NCBI GenBank assembly: GCA_002393955.1
Contig: DGSK01000041.1
Location: 1 to 41,720, forward strand
Reading direction: 5' to 3'
DNA: 41,720 nucleotides
Source of the DNA: Lachnospiraceae bacterium UBA4364
GTDB taxonomy: Bacteria; Bacillota; Clostridia; Lachnospirales; Lachnospiraceae
Part shown: positions 31,828-40,721 of the stretch, in pieces
How the letters are laid out: every line of letters starts with the position of its first letter
Numbering within the stretch: position 1 is the first letter of the stretch
Program-made: the position numbers and the translations under genes
The notes under the pieces: generated by a model
Databases searched by the model: none
Told to the model about the DNA's origin: nothing
What the model saw: only the letters and a program-made list of their open reading frames with translations

Positions 31828-32715
31828 ATGTCAGTATTCACAGGAGCAGGAGTTGCCATTGTAACACCGTTTAAAGAAGACGGATTCATTGATTATGAGG
31901 GATTTGCCAAAAACATTGAGTACCAGATCGCAGGGGGAACAGATGCGATAATCGTCTGTGGTACCACGGGTGAAGCTGCTACCATGACAGAGGAGGAACA
32001 CCTGGATGTGATCCGCTATTGCATCAAGGTAGTAAACAAGAGGATCCCTGTTATTGCAGGTACAGGTTCTAACTGTACTAAGACAGCAATCTACCTTACA
32101 AAAGAGGCTGAAGAAGCAGGAGCAGATGCAGCACTGGTAGTAACACCTTACTACAACAAAGCTACCCAGAAGGGACTTAAGCAGCATTTTGAAGCAGTTG
32201 CAAAAGCTGTTAATATTCCTCTTATCCTTTACAATATCCCCGGCAGGACAGGCGGCGTGAACATACTGCCTGAGACCATGGTCGCTCTTTGCGAGGAAAA
32301 CGAGAATATCGTGGGTGTAAAGGATGCTACAGGTAATTTCTCACAGCTTGTAAAGCTTATGAGTCTTGCAAAAGGCAAGGTTGATGTTTATTCCGGAAAT
32401 GATGATCAGGTAGTTCCGCTTCTTTCACTCGGCGGTAAGGGTGTAATATCCGTTCTTTCAAATGTGGCTCCTAAGCAGACCCATGATATGTGCCAGAAAT
32501 TCTTTGATGGAGATGTGGACGGAGCAAGGCAGATACAGCTTGATGCACTTCCTCTTATCAATGCGCTTTTCTGTGAGGTAAATCCTATCCCTGTTAAGAA
32601 GGCCATGGCTCTTCAGGGACAGTCGGCAGGACCTCTGCGTATGCCTCTTACCGAGATGGAGCCTGAGCATGCAAAGCTGCTTGAGCAGGAGATGAAGGCT
32701 TTCGGTGTGCTCTGA
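31828..32715 (+). CDS. dapA: 4-hydroxy-tetrahydrodipicolinate synthase
   Basis: 295 residues from ATG 31828 (AAAGGAG 5 bp upstream; a longer ORF begins inside the riboswitch leader and is rejected). It makes the first committed intermediate of lysine and diaminopimelate synthesis from pyruvate and aspartate semialdehyde. The Schiff-base lysine is K165 (VGVKDATG), the catalytic tyrosine Y135 (LILYNIPGRTG), with T46-T47 (CGTTGEA) and R140. Length is normal. A lysine riboswitch upstream agrees fully with the function. Confidence 0.98.
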   Translation: MSVFTGAGVAIVTPFKEDGFIDYEGFAKNIEYQIAGGTDAIIVCGTTGEAATMTEEEHLDVIRYCIKVVNKRIPVIAGTGSNCTKTAIYLTKEAEEAGADAALVVTPYYNKATQKGLKQHFEAVAKAVNIPLILYNIPGRTGGVNILPETMVALCEENENIVGVKDATGNFSQLVKLMSLAKGKVDVYSGNDDQVVPLLSLGGKGVISVLSNVAPKQTHDMCQKFFDGDVDGARQIQLDALPLINALFCEVNPIPVKKAMALQGQSAGPLRMPLTEMEPEHAKLLEQEMKAFGVL

Positions 32716-32820
32716 TCGTAACGGTCATACCGACGGCAGAGCCGCATATTTTACGGACTATGCCGGAAATGTGCCTGAGTATATACAGTGGTATTTTATA
32801 TCTTTACATTTCCTGAAAAC

Positions 32821-32902
32821 CGGACGGTTAGGTGGTTCGGGTGATATATGCTGTTAAAGGCATATAGGTGGGAAACGGGCGGATAAAAACCGTCCGTTTT
32901 TT
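32821..32902 (+). terminator. Terminator with an alternative upstream pairing (possible attenuator)
   Basis: The terminator is ACGGGCGG (32875-32882)/CCGTCCGT (32890-32897, one G-U), then TTTTTT. The same 3' arm can also pair perfectly, 9 bp, with CGGACGGTT (32821-32829), enclosing a small ATATGC/GCATAT hairpin (about 32845-32866). That gives two mutually exclusive structures. It ends dapA transcription or forms a small attenuator-like RNA ahead of the next gene. Confidence 0.6.
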
Positions 32903-32922
32903 GCATAATGAGACTATGATTT

Positions 32923-32933
32923 TATGGTAAAAT
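32923..32933 (+). promoter_or_regulatory. Extended -10 promoter of the aldose-epimerase-like gene
   Basis: TATGGTAAAAT matches the extended -10 pattern, 34 bp before the ATG and just after the terminator. Confidence 0.55.
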
Positions 32934-32966
32934 AAATGGTAGTTTGGGATGGAAAGGAGTCAGACC

Positions 32967-33884
32967 ATGAGATATTTTCTGGTAAATGACAGGATAAAGG
33001 TTGAGATTGATTCATTCGGAGCTGAGTTGAAGTCTGTAATAAACAGGAATAACATGCGTGAATACATGTGGTACGGTGATCCTGCCTTCTGGGGACGCAC
33101 ATCACCTGTGCTTTTCCCGTTTGTCGGCAGCCTTAAGGACAAGAAGTACAGCTGGAATGGCGTGGAATATCCTATGGGGCAGCATGGCTTTGCCAGGGAC
33201 AATGAATTTGAACTGTTACAGCGTACTGATGATGAGATCTGGTTTTCCTTTAAATCAGATGAAGAGACGCTCAAAAAATACCCTTTTGAATTTGAACTGC
33301 AGATCGGCTACAAGATAGAGTCCGGAAGTGAGACTGATGATGTAAAAGTCATGTGGAAGGTAATTAATCCTGCATCAGAAACCATGTACTTTTCCATCGG
33401 GGCACATCCGGCTTTTTTGTGTCCTTTCCATGGCTATGACAGAAATAAGAAAAACTGCAAGACCGGATTTAAGCTATTTTTTGAAGGGACGGACAGTATC
33501 AGGCATCATGGCAATGATGTGGCAAGGGGACTTGCATTAAGGGAAGATATAGAGCTTCCCCTTGATAACGGTTATGTGACCATAACGGATGAGTTTTTTG
33601 ACCGCTGTACATATATGATAGAGGGTAATCAGACAAAGCGTGTGGGCATAGCGGATGAGGAAGGAAAACATATAGTGGACGTCTGCTTTGATACGCCCTT
33701 ATTTGCCATATGGTCGCCGGAAAAGAAAAATGCTCCGTTTATCTGCATAGAACCCTGGTACGGAAGGTGTGACGCCGTGGACTTTGAGGGAGATTTAAGC
33801 CAAAGAGAATTTACCAATGTGCTTGAAGCCGGACAGACTTTTGACGGCGGGTATACAATGAAGTTTTACGAGTATTACTGGTGA
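32967..33884 (+). CDS. Aldose 1-epimerase (LacX-type) family protein
   Basis: 305 residues, AAGGAG site 7 bp before ATG. The family interconverts alpha and beta sugar anomers, often with broad specificity. The beta-sandwich signature parts are RTSPVLFPFVGSLKDKKYSW, MGQHGFARDNEF (catalytic His region), SIGAHPAFLCPF (second His) and the late CIEPWYGRCDA (catalytic Glu position). This pattern matches the LacX-like subgroup rather than GalM. Length is normal. Substrate cannot be set from sequence; no sugar operon surrounds it. Confidence 0.93.
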   Translation: MRYFLVNDRIKVEIDSFGAELKSVINRNNMREYMWYGDPAFWGRTSPVLFPFVGSLKDKKYSWNGVEYPMGQHGFARDNEFELLQRTDDEIWFSFKSDEETLKKYPFEFELQIGYKIESGSETDDVKVMWKVINPASETMYFSIGAHPAFLCPFHGYDRNKKNCKTGFKLFFEGTDSIRHHGNDVARGLALREDIELPLDNGYVTITDEFFDRCTYMIEGNQTKRVGIADEEGKHIVDVCFDTPLFAIWSPEKKNAPFICIEPWYGRCDAVDFEGDLSQREFTNVLEAGQTFDGGYTMKFYEYYW

Positions 33885-34008
33885 TCTTAGCGAAAGTGTG
33901 CGCATGACCTGAAAATGCTTAAAAACTTATAGATAAGCATCAGGAAATGATATATTATTATGACGCTCAGGGGAACGTTGGGGGACGGAACTGCCAAAGG
34001 GAGGAAAG

Positions 34009-36069
34009 ATGCAGGATAATAATTCCGGTTTCGGAAAAGCCTGGAAAATTCTTACAACTCAAAGGGAAGTACCAAGGATCACGATCGTATTTCCAATAGT
34101 GATATATATACTGCTTTCGGCTCTTGTTGTACTGTCGGGACAGTATGAGGGACAGATTTCTATCGGCTCATATGAAGTGCCGCCTTCAGCCTTTACAGGG
34201 GCGCTGGCCTCTCTTGCAAATGTCGCGCTTGTATATATGGTCCTTAACTATAAAAGACTTGGTTTCGTTGTTTCTTTGGCAGGACTTCTTCTTCAGCTTC
34301 CAAAGATCATCATATGGATATTCGTTCAGCATAACGCCCTTGGAATACCGGCGGTTTTTACCACTTTATTTACAATCCTTATGCTTGTCATAATCATGCT
34401 CAATCATGTGAAGATGGAAAGGGAGCATGAGAGACTGCGTATTCTTTTTGATCAGACTGCCAAATCACTTGTAAACGCAATCGATACAAAGGACAAATAC
34501 ACTCAAGGTCATTCATCAAGGGTGGCCGGATATTCCAAGAAGCTCGCTGAGATGAATGGAAAAACACCCAGCGAGTGCGACGCTGTTTTTTATGCGGCGC
34601 TTCTGCATGATGTTGGAAAGATCGGCGTACCCAGCAGCATTATCAACAAAGACGGAAATCTTTCAGAGGATGAGTATGAGACTGTAAAGGGGCATCCCGT
34701 AATGGGGGCCCAGATACTTGAGCAGATAAAGGCGTATCCATACTTAAGAGAGGGCGCCCGTTATCATCATGAAAATTATGATGGAACAGGCTATCCCGAA
34801 GGGCTTAAGGGTGATGCAATTCCCGAGAACGCGCGTATCATTGCAATTGCGGATGCTTACGACGCTATGACTTCCAAACGGAGCTACCGTGATCCCATGC
34901 CCCAGGACAGGGTAAGGGAGGAGATAGTCAAAGGTATCGGTACACAGTTTGATGCTGTATATGCAAGGCTCATGCTCCAGCTCATAGACCAGGATACCGA
35001 ATATGAAATGAAGGAAAAATCCGATAAAGAAAATACCGGCAGTGACCTGACCATAACGGAATACAGGAGCATAATCTCTGATGGCATACTGGTGAATCCG
35101 TATATGACCACCATAAGTCTGGCAGTAAGCTCGGATGATGAAACATCCGGCATTGCACCGGTTCCGTCTCTTGTGCTTTTTGATTCGCTTGACGGAGTGA
35201 CCCACAGTGATGAGAAGGATATAGAGAGCAGATGTTATTTTGAATATGGGGAGTTATGGTTTGACGGCCGCAGTGAAAAGTCCGGAGCAAGGAAGATGCA
35301 GACCAGGACCTTTGATTACGGCTCGGCCGATGTAAAACTGAATGGTGAATACATGATCTCAGCTGTAAGGGTAAGGGACCATGCAATGGTAAGGATAGCC
35401 GGGAAAGCACAGACCTTTGAGACTGTGATAGCTCTTCCTGACAGTACCAGGTTTATGTATATAGGAATTACAGGTTCACACTGTAATTTTACGGGGATTA
35501 ATATCACGAAATCAGAGGATGAGTGTTCAGAGGACTACATACCAAGAATAGCTGAGGCTGTAAGCTATATAGATTTTCCGGAAGGTGATGTGCCTAATAT
35601 CCAGATAGATGGTCCAAGGACTGCATCATCAAAAGGAATAGCCATAAAGGACGGTCTGAAGATTTCTTTCCATACGAAGAGTCTTCCTATAGCAAGGCTT
35701 GTATGGCACTGTCCTTTTATTGATATATTCAGCAGCGAAGACGGAACAGTGGGTGGAACGGACTACACAGACCTTGCACTGGTGCGCTTTGACGGTGAGT
35801 CCTGGGCCTGTGACAGGAGCTGCAGCGTTGATCTTGATGTCAGAATGGGGGATGCATTTAAGAATTGGGAGAAGTGGAAAGAATTCAATCTTGATGGATA
35901 TGATGCGACCGTTTCTTTTGAAGTAAGAAGAAATACGGTCACGGTTATCACGGAAAACGGCGGAATATCCATCAGAAATACGGTGAAACTGGCCGGAGCG
36001 GGTAAAAATATTTATGCAGCTGTTACCGGTGACCAGGTGGCAGTGACAAATATTCGGATCGCACCTTGA
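34009..36069 (+). CDS. HD-GYP phosphodiesterase with an extra C-terminal beta-rich region
   Basis: 686 residues, GGGAGGAAAG ribosome binding site. About four membrane helices (residues 24-135) are followed by an HD-GYP domain that degrades cyclic di-GMP or a related dinucleotide. Metal ligands are H200-D201 (LLHDVGKIGVP), and the GYP loop is HHENYDGTGYPEG (253-265). From about residue 345 to the end there are about 340 residues of beta-rich sequence, falling in two halves (LVLFDSLDGVTHSD..., ARLVWHCPFIDIFS...), without a named domain; it resembles carbohydrate-binding or concanavalin-like sandwiches. Such a tail on the cytoplasmic side of an HD-GYP protein is unusual. First gene of a co-directional run. 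Confidence 0.93.
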   Translation: MQDNNSGFGKAWKILTTQREVPRITIVFPIVIYILLSALVVLSGQYEGQISIGSYEVPPSAFTGALASLANVALVYMVLNYKRLGFVVSLAGLLLQLPKIIIWIFVQHNALGIPAVFTTLFTILMLVIIMLNHVKMEREHERLRILFDQTAKSLVNAIDTKDKYTQGHSSRVAGYSKKLAEMNGKTPSECDAVFYAALLHDVGKIGVPSSIINKDGNLSEDEYETVKGHPVMGAQILEQIKAYPYLREGARYHHENYDGTGYPEGLKGDAIPENARIIAIADAYDAMTSKRSYRDPMPQDRVREEIVKGIGTQFDAVYARLMLQLIDQDTEYEMKEKSDKENTGSDLTITEYRSIISDGILVNPYMTTISLAVSSDDETSGIAPVPSLVLFDSLDGVTHSDEKDIESRCYFEYGELWFDGRSEKSGARKMQTRTFDYGSADVKLNGEYMISAVRVRDHAMVRIAGKAQTFETVIALPDSTRFMYIGITGSHCNFTGINITKSEDECSEDYIPRIAEAVSYIDFPEGDVPNIQIDGPRTASSKGIAIKDGLKISFHTKSLPIARLVWHCPFIDIFSSEDGTVGGTDYTDLALVRFDGESWACDRSCSVDLDVRMGDAFKNWEKWKEFNLDGYDATVSFEVRRNTVTVITENGGISIRNTVKLAGAGKNIYAAVTGDQVAVTNIRIAP

Positions 36070-36101
36070 ATTTCAGATACAGCTTAGGGGAAGAAGAATA
36101 G

Positions 36102-36971
36102 ATGAAAAAGACAAAAATCATACTGACAGTTTTATCTACAGTTGCGGCACTGTCTGTTGCAGGGTGCAGCGTGACGCCGGGGTGGCTTGAACCAAACGGC
36201 TCAGCAGCGACTGTCCCTGCGGACACGGCTACTGAAGGCAGCGGAGAGGAAACTATGGATAGTTCGGCTGTCAAGGTTGATGATACAGAAAAGAATACAG
36301 ATGAGCTGACTGAGACCGGCGAGACCGGGGATGTTACTGAAAGTACAGAAGAGGATGTAAGTGATCAGTTCTATATTACTCCCATAACAGATGAGATATT
36401 TGCAAGAATAGAAGGAAAGTCTTTTAAGGATGACTGCACCCTGTCAAGGGATGACCTGCGTTACCTTCATGTGTTACACAAGGACCTGGAAGGAAATGTG
36501 CATGAAGGTGAAATGATAGTAAACTACCATATTGCCGAAGATGTACTTGATATACTAAAGCAGCTGTATGAGGCTGATTATCCTATCGAAAAGATCAGGC
36601 TGGTGGATGAGTATGATGCTGATGATGAGGCTTCAATGGAGGACAATAATTCCTCCTCGTTCAATTTCAGGTTTATCTCACATACGACAAAGGTTTCCAA
36701 GCACGGTCTGGGACTGGCTGTAGATATCAATACTCTCTACAATCCTTATACAAAAGTCGTTGACGGTGAAAGGATCGTAGAGCCTGTTACCGGCGAACCC
36801 TATCTGGACAGGGAGGCCGATTTCCCGTACAAGATCGATGAGAATGACCTTTGCTATAAGCTCTTTATAGAAAAAGGGTTTGAATGGGGCGGCGCCTGGG
36901 AAGACCGCAAGGATTACCAGCATTTCGAGATACCTACTGCGCAGATCGAAGAGTGGTATCCTGATAACTGA
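36102..36971 (+). CDS. M15-family D-alanyl-D-alanine peptidase-like lipoprotein
   Basis: 289 residues. Signal peptide with lipobox VAGC (Cys22). A Thr/Glu/Ser-rich linker (about 30-85) holds the enzyme away from the membrane. The C-terminal domain carries the zinc motifs of M15C peptidases: SKHGLGLAVDIN (HxxxxxxD) and KDYQHFEIP. These enzymes trim peptidoglycan peptides (CwlK/VanY-like). GGGGAAG site before ATG. It lies 33 bp after the HD-GYP gene and 18 bp before the DUF2809 gene, so it is in one transcript. Confidence 0.92.
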   Translation: MKKTKIILTVLSTVAALSVAGCSVTPGWLEPNGSAATVPADTATEGSGEETMDSSAVKVDDTEKNTDELTETGETGDVTESTEEDVSDQFYITPITDEIFARIEGKSFKDDCTLSRDDLRYLHVLHKDLEGNVHEGEMIVNYHIAEDVLDILKQLYEADYPIEKIRLVDEYDADDEASMEDNNSSSFNFRFISHTTKVSKHGLGLAVDINTLYNPYTKVVDGERIVEPVTGEPYLDREADFPYKIDENDLCYKLFIEKGFEWGGAWEDRKDYQHFEIPTAQIEEWYPDN

Positions 36972-36988
36972 GCCGGAAGTAATATTTC

Positions 36989-37384
36989 ATGAAAATGAAT
37001 AAGCGTTTAATCTATGGGATACTTACTGCAATACTGATCACGGTAGAGGTTCTTATCGCACTTTTTATACATGACAGTTTTGTGCGCCCTTATGTGGGGG
37101 ATATGCTGGTGGTTGTAGTGTTGTACTGTCTTGTCAGGATATTTATACCTGAAGGCGTACGGTTGCTTCCACTGTATGTCTTTCTATTTGCTGCGCTGGT
37201 GGAAGTACTGCAGTATTTTCATATAGTGGATGTACTGGGGCTGGGGGATTCTGCATTTTTCAGGACTCTTATCGGAGGAACCTTTGATATAAAGGACATT
37301 GTCTGCTATGGACTCGGCTGCATTATACTTGGATTATGTGAGTGGATAAAGATACGGCAGGCCAGGAGTAAAGACATAGAATAG
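36989..37384 (+). CDS. DUF2809 membrane protein
   Basis: 131 residues, about four membrane helices. The family pattern is visible: YVGDMLVVVVLYCLVRIFIP, the conserved VEVLQYF, and GTFDIKDIVCYGLGCII. Function of the family is unknown. The start at 36989 or at the second Met (36995) cannot be separated; GGAAG lies about 10 bp upstream. In the operon between M15 peptidase and DUF1189 gene. Confidence 0.88.
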   Translation: MKMNKRLIYGILTAILITVEVLIALFIHDSFVRPYVGDMLVVVVLYCLVRIFIPEGVRLLPLYVFLFAALVEVLQYFHIVDVLGLGDSAFFRTLIGGTFDIKDIVCYGLGCIILGLCEWIKIRQARSKDIE

Positions 37385-37406
37385 TTGTAACGGAGGATAC
37401 TGTAAA

Positions 37407-38222
37407 ATGATTTTTTTAACTGCACCTGTATTTTCTTTTTTGCCGTTTAAATATCATAAAGCCGTAAAAGAAAAGGGATGGAAGATAGTACTCTCGATAC
37501 TTCTTTGCATGATGCTCCTATGGGCAGTGAAGGGGGTAAAAGATCTGATAGGCATGTACCGCTTCATTTCGCAGATAGAGGACGAATGTCCTTATTTTGC
37601 ACTGAAAAACGGAATTCTTGAACTGGAGCGTTCATATCGTTTTGATGAAGATGGCGTATATATGGTATTTGACGACAGCGTAGACCATGTGAGCCGGGGG
37701 GAAATTGATGCGCTTGTAGCAGGAGGTCATGATTCGGTATTGATCATAGGACGCCGCGGAGGCGGTATGCATGACGATGGAGAAACTCAGGTCTTTGATT
37801 ATGCGGAGTTTGGAAATATAGACATAGACAAAGACCGGCTGTGTGATGAATACCTGCCTTTATTATACGGTGTCGTCCTCGTCTGGGATCTGTTCGGGCT
37901 GATCTGCAGCATAATAGTGTACTGCATTGTTGCTGCCATACTGCAGTTCCTTACAGGGCTTATTTCCGACATGGCATATAAAACGAAGCTTGATAGCGGT
38001 GAGCAGTTCAAGATCACCTTCATGGCCAAGTTTCCGCCGTATTTCATTCTGTTTGTGGCAGGACTCTTTTTCAGCAATTTAAAATTTGTGGCATTGATCT
38101 CACTGATACTTCAGCTGGTATATATTACGCTGGTGCTGTTCTTCTATAGCAGGTCGGAAAATGATGAAGTACAGCAGATGCTCAATGGGAACAATGGACA
38201 GGACCCCTGGATGCAGGGATAG
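37407..38222 (+). CDS. DUF1189-like membrane protein
   Basis: 271 residues, CGGAGGA site 8 bp before ATG. One N-terminal helix (IVLSILLCMMLLWAVKGVK), an extracellular domain of about 110 residues (ECPYFALKNGILELERSYRF, GDVYMVFDDS-like strand), and four C-terminal helices. This layout and the F(T/L)APVFSFLPFKYHKA N-terminus fit DUF1189, a Firmicutes family thought to be linked to envelope functions. Exact role unknown. Confidence 0.85.
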   Translation: MIFLTAPVFSFLPFKYHKAVKEKGWKIVLSILLCMMLLWAVKGVKDLIGMYRFISQIEDECPYFALKNGILELERSYRFDEDGVYMVFDDSVDHVSRGEIDALVAGGHDSVLIIGRRGGGMHDDGETQVFDYAEFGNIDIDKDRLCDEYLPLLYGVVLVWDLFGLICSIIVYCIVAAILQFLTGLISDMAYKTKLDSGEQFKITFMAKFPPYFILFVAGLFFSNLKFVALISLILQLVYITLVLFFYSRSENDEVQQMLNGNNGQDPWMQG

Positions 38223-38232
38223 GGAGAAGAAT

Positions 38233-38688
38233 ATGACAAGAAGAGAAGCTGCAATGGCAAATTTCAAGAAAGGGTATAACTGTTCTCAGTCCATAGTGCT
38301 TGCATTTGCTGATCTGCTTCCGGCAGATGAGAAAATGCTTATGAAAATGGCGTCATCCTTCGGCGGCGGTATGGGGAGACTTCGCGAGGTCTGCGGTTCC
38401 GTCAGCGGGATGTTTATGGTGGCAGGCCTTCTGTACGGGTATGACGGTCCGGAGACCGGACAGGTAAAGGCAGAGCATTATGCCGGAATACAGGAGCTGG
38501 CACACAGGTTCGAGGAAAAGCATGGTACCATAATCTGCCGTGAAATGCTGGGCTTAAGCGTGCATCATGACGTGCCGACACCGGAGGCCCGTACAGAGGC
38601 GTATTACAAAAAGCGCCCCTGCGCTGAGATAATCGGAGACGCTGCTGAGATACTGGAGCAGTACATTGAGGAGAGGGGAACAAAATGA
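38233..38688 (+). CDS. C_GCAxxG_C_C family protein
   Basis: 151 residues, AGGGAG site 6 bp before ATG. The family signature appears as C17 (YNCSQSIVLAF), the SSFGGGMGRLREVCGSVSGM block (C54) and later cysteines (IICREML, KRPCAEI). These cysteines are thought to bind a metal or act in redox steps; no activity is proven. An earlier in-frame ATG at 38161 lies inside the previous gene and is rejected. Its stop overlaps the carbonic anhydrase start. Confidence 0.93.
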   Translation: MTRREAAMANFKKGYNCSQSIVLAFADLLPADEKMLMKMASSFGGGMGRLREVCGSVSGMFMVAGLLYGYDGPETGQVKAEHYAGIQELAHRFEEKHGTIICREMLGLSVHHDVPTPEARTEAYYKKRPCAEIIGDAAEILEQYIEERGTK

Positions 38689-39239
38689 TATCCGCATCAG
38701 AAGCCATCGAAAGATTAAAAGAGGGAAACAGGCTGTATACATCCATAGACATATTTCAGTCGGATGTTTCACCGGGGATTCTGGAACATTTCGCAAAGAA
38801 CGGGCAGGAGCCATACGCCATAATCATAAGCTGTTCCGACTCCAGGGTGATACCGGAGAGGATATTCCATGCGGCAATCGGGGATCTTTTTACCATAAGG
38901 GTGGCAGGAAATGTGATAGACGATCATCAGCTGGGGAGCATAGAGTATGCGGCCGGACACCTGGGAACGAAGCTTATCCTGGTATTAGGTCATACCGGGT
39001 GCGGAGCCGTAGCGGCGGCCATACATCACGATCCGGACGGTTTTATCAAGTACATTACGGATGATATAAAGGATGCTATCGGGGATGAAACCGATGATTA
39101 CAGGGCTGCGGTTCTTAATGTGAAGCACAGTATCCGGCATATCGAGGATAGCCTGGAGATACAGAAGGACGAGGAGCAGGGGCTTGTGGTAGCCGGAGCC
39201 GTGTACAGGATTGAGGACGGCGTTGTTGAATTTCTGTAA
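38685..39239 (+). CDS. Beta-carbonic anhydrase
   Basis: 184 residues. It interconverts CO2 and bicarbonate. Zinc ligands and catalytic residues are C50, D52, R54 (CSDSRVIPERIF), H103 and C106 (GHTGCGAVAAA). Length is short but normal for this clade. Its ATG overlaps the stop of the C_GCAxxG_C_C gene by four bases (ATGA), so the two are translationally coupled. Confidence 0.96.
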   Translation: MISASEAIERLKEGNRLYTSIDIFQSDVSPGILEHFAKNGQEPYAIIISCSDSRVIPERIFHAAIGDLFTIRVAGNVIDDHQLGSIEYAAGHLGTKLILVLGHTGCGAVAAAIHHDPDGFIKYITDDIKDAIGDETDDYRAAVLNVKHSIRHIEDSLEIQKDEEQGLVVAGAVYRIEDGVVEFL

Positions 39240-39249
39240 GCTGTACTGA

Positions 39250-39673
39250 AAAAAACTAATAAATATAAATGCTCCGGAATCGTTTGCCAGTGAATATGAG
39301 TGGAATGAAATGGAAGAAGGACTGCAGATTGAGCCCGGAGATATCAACGGTGCACCTATAACCGGATTTGGTGGATTTTATGGAAGGGGAGTTCCGATGG
39401 GGTTTAAGATAAGTATACCCGGGAGATGTCACTTTTACAATTGTTCTTGGAAATATTGATCAGTTCAAGAGTGGCGGGGTTGGCGGATATTATCATGTGT
39501 GTGAGATTTCAAGAGATGACTATTACAGGGCAACTGTCAAATTTGATGTATCCCAGACAAATGAGGCGTTCTATGAGGATAATGGAAAGCTGTATTACAA
39601 GTCAAACAATAAGCTTGTGGAACACATTTATTATGGCGACGAAGATGAAAATCAAATAAGCCTGATTTGGTGA
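39250..39673 (+). pseudogene. Remnant gene, 5'-truncated and frameshifted
   Basis: After a stop at 39247-39249 an open frame without a good start codes NAPESFASEYEWNEMEEGLQ and APITGFGGFYGRGVPMGFKI, ending in SIPG. At about 39424 one extra base shifts the frame; the continuing frame reads DVTFTIVLGNIDQFKSGGVG and closes at 39673 with ENQISLIW. Joined, it is the C-terminal part of a soluble protein of unknown family. No ribosome binding site is seen, so it is probably dead. A shadow ORF covers part of it. Confidence 0.6.
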
Positions 39674-39687
39674 ACTGAAAGGCTTAT

Positions 39688-39698
39688 TGTGGTAAACT
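39688..39698 (+). promoter_or_regulatory. Extended -10 promoter upstream of the P-loop gene
   Basis: TGTGGTAAACT lies 51 bp before the GTG start. The region 39687-39727 is about 80% identical to 6404-6445. Confidence 0.45.
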
Positions 39699-39748
39699 AT
39701 TCAAGGGTTAATTGAATGGAAATCTTATTATCTAAAAAGGAGTAATGC

Positions 39749-40720
39749 GTGGTAGGAAAGTATTACATAGAAGTTAGGAACAAACGGATTTCGTTCAAGA
39801 TTGATATTAAGAGAAGTGTAACGATAATTCGTGGATACTCGGGTACCGGTAAGAGTACTTTCATCAATATGCTTGAAAGTGCACTGGATGATAATGTGAC
39901 TGGTGTTTCACTCAGAACCGATTATGATGTCAAAAAGATAGAGGTTGTCAGAAACGAGAGACAACTGCAATATATCATAAACAACGGTGAGCGGGATATG
40001 ATTCTTGTTGCAGATGAAAATCTGAATCTTACAAAGTATGAGTATTTCGTTGAATACCTTAAATCAAGTGGAGCGTATCTGATCTATGTCACAAGAAAGA
40101 ACCGCACGGGGCTTCTTCAGTTTGCGGTAGATGAGATTTACCGTTTTGAGAGCAAAACACAAGATGACTATACAGCAGTCAGCATGTATCCGCAGTATGA
40201 GGATAAGGGTACTGTTGTAAAACCTGATGTAATTGTGACAGAGGATTCGAATTCCGGACATGACATAGTAGAGCACATTGTAAGCATTCCGGTAAAAGCT
40301 GCAGATGGGAAAGATAATGTTGTAAACACGATAGACCGTCTTATGAAGGATGGACATGAAAAGGTTTATGCCGTCGTTGACTGTGCTGCTTTTGGAAACT
40401 GTATGGAGAAGGCTGTTCGCTTAGGTGCACACATACTAAGAGTTGAATCATTTGAGTATATGATGCTCAACACATATATTTTTAATAAAGAGTTGGACGG
40501 GGAACTTACGGAAACATATTCCTATGCGGAGAGTTCTGTATATTATACCTGGGAACAGTATTATACAGTTTTGCTGCAGAATCTATGCCGAAAGTATCCG
40601 GGCTGCACATATAAAAAAGAAAGATGGAGTACTCTTAACAATATGTTTAAGTCAGAGCGGTTTTTGAAGGAAATATCAGGCCAGTTGTCGGATTTGGACG
40701 AATCAGTGAAGGAGATTTGA
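39749..40720 (+). CDS. P-loop ATPase-like protein paired with DUF4869
   Basis: 323 residues from GTG 39749, with AAGGAG 6 bp upstream; a nearby ATG is out of frame. Walker A is GYSGTGKST (residues 29-37). A Walker-B-like DMILVADENLNL follows, then a region without clear motifs and a helical C-terminus. The N-terminus is like that of ABC-type ATPases, but no signature motif is found, so it is a diverged P-loop protein. Database entries of this type are usually unnamed or misnamed. It is followed at once by the DUF4869 gene (start two bases after its stop), and the pair should work together. Function unknown. Confidence 0.82.
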   Translation: MVGKYYIEVRNKRISFKIDIKRSVTIIRGYSGTGKSTFINMLESALDDNVTGVSLRTDYDVKKIEVVRNERQLQYIINNGERDMILVADENLNLTKYEYFVEYLKSSGAYLIYVTRKNRTGLLQFAVDEIYRFESKTQDDYTAVSMYPQYEDKGTVVKPDVIVTEDSNSGHDIVEHIVSIPVKAADGKDNVVNTIDRLMKDGHEKVYAVVDCAAFGNCMEKAVRLGAHILRVESFEYMMLNTYIFNKELDGELTETYSYAESSVYYTWEQYYTVLLQNLCRKYPGCTYKKERWSTLNNMFKSERFLKEISGQLSDLDESVKEI

Positions 40721-40721
40721 T

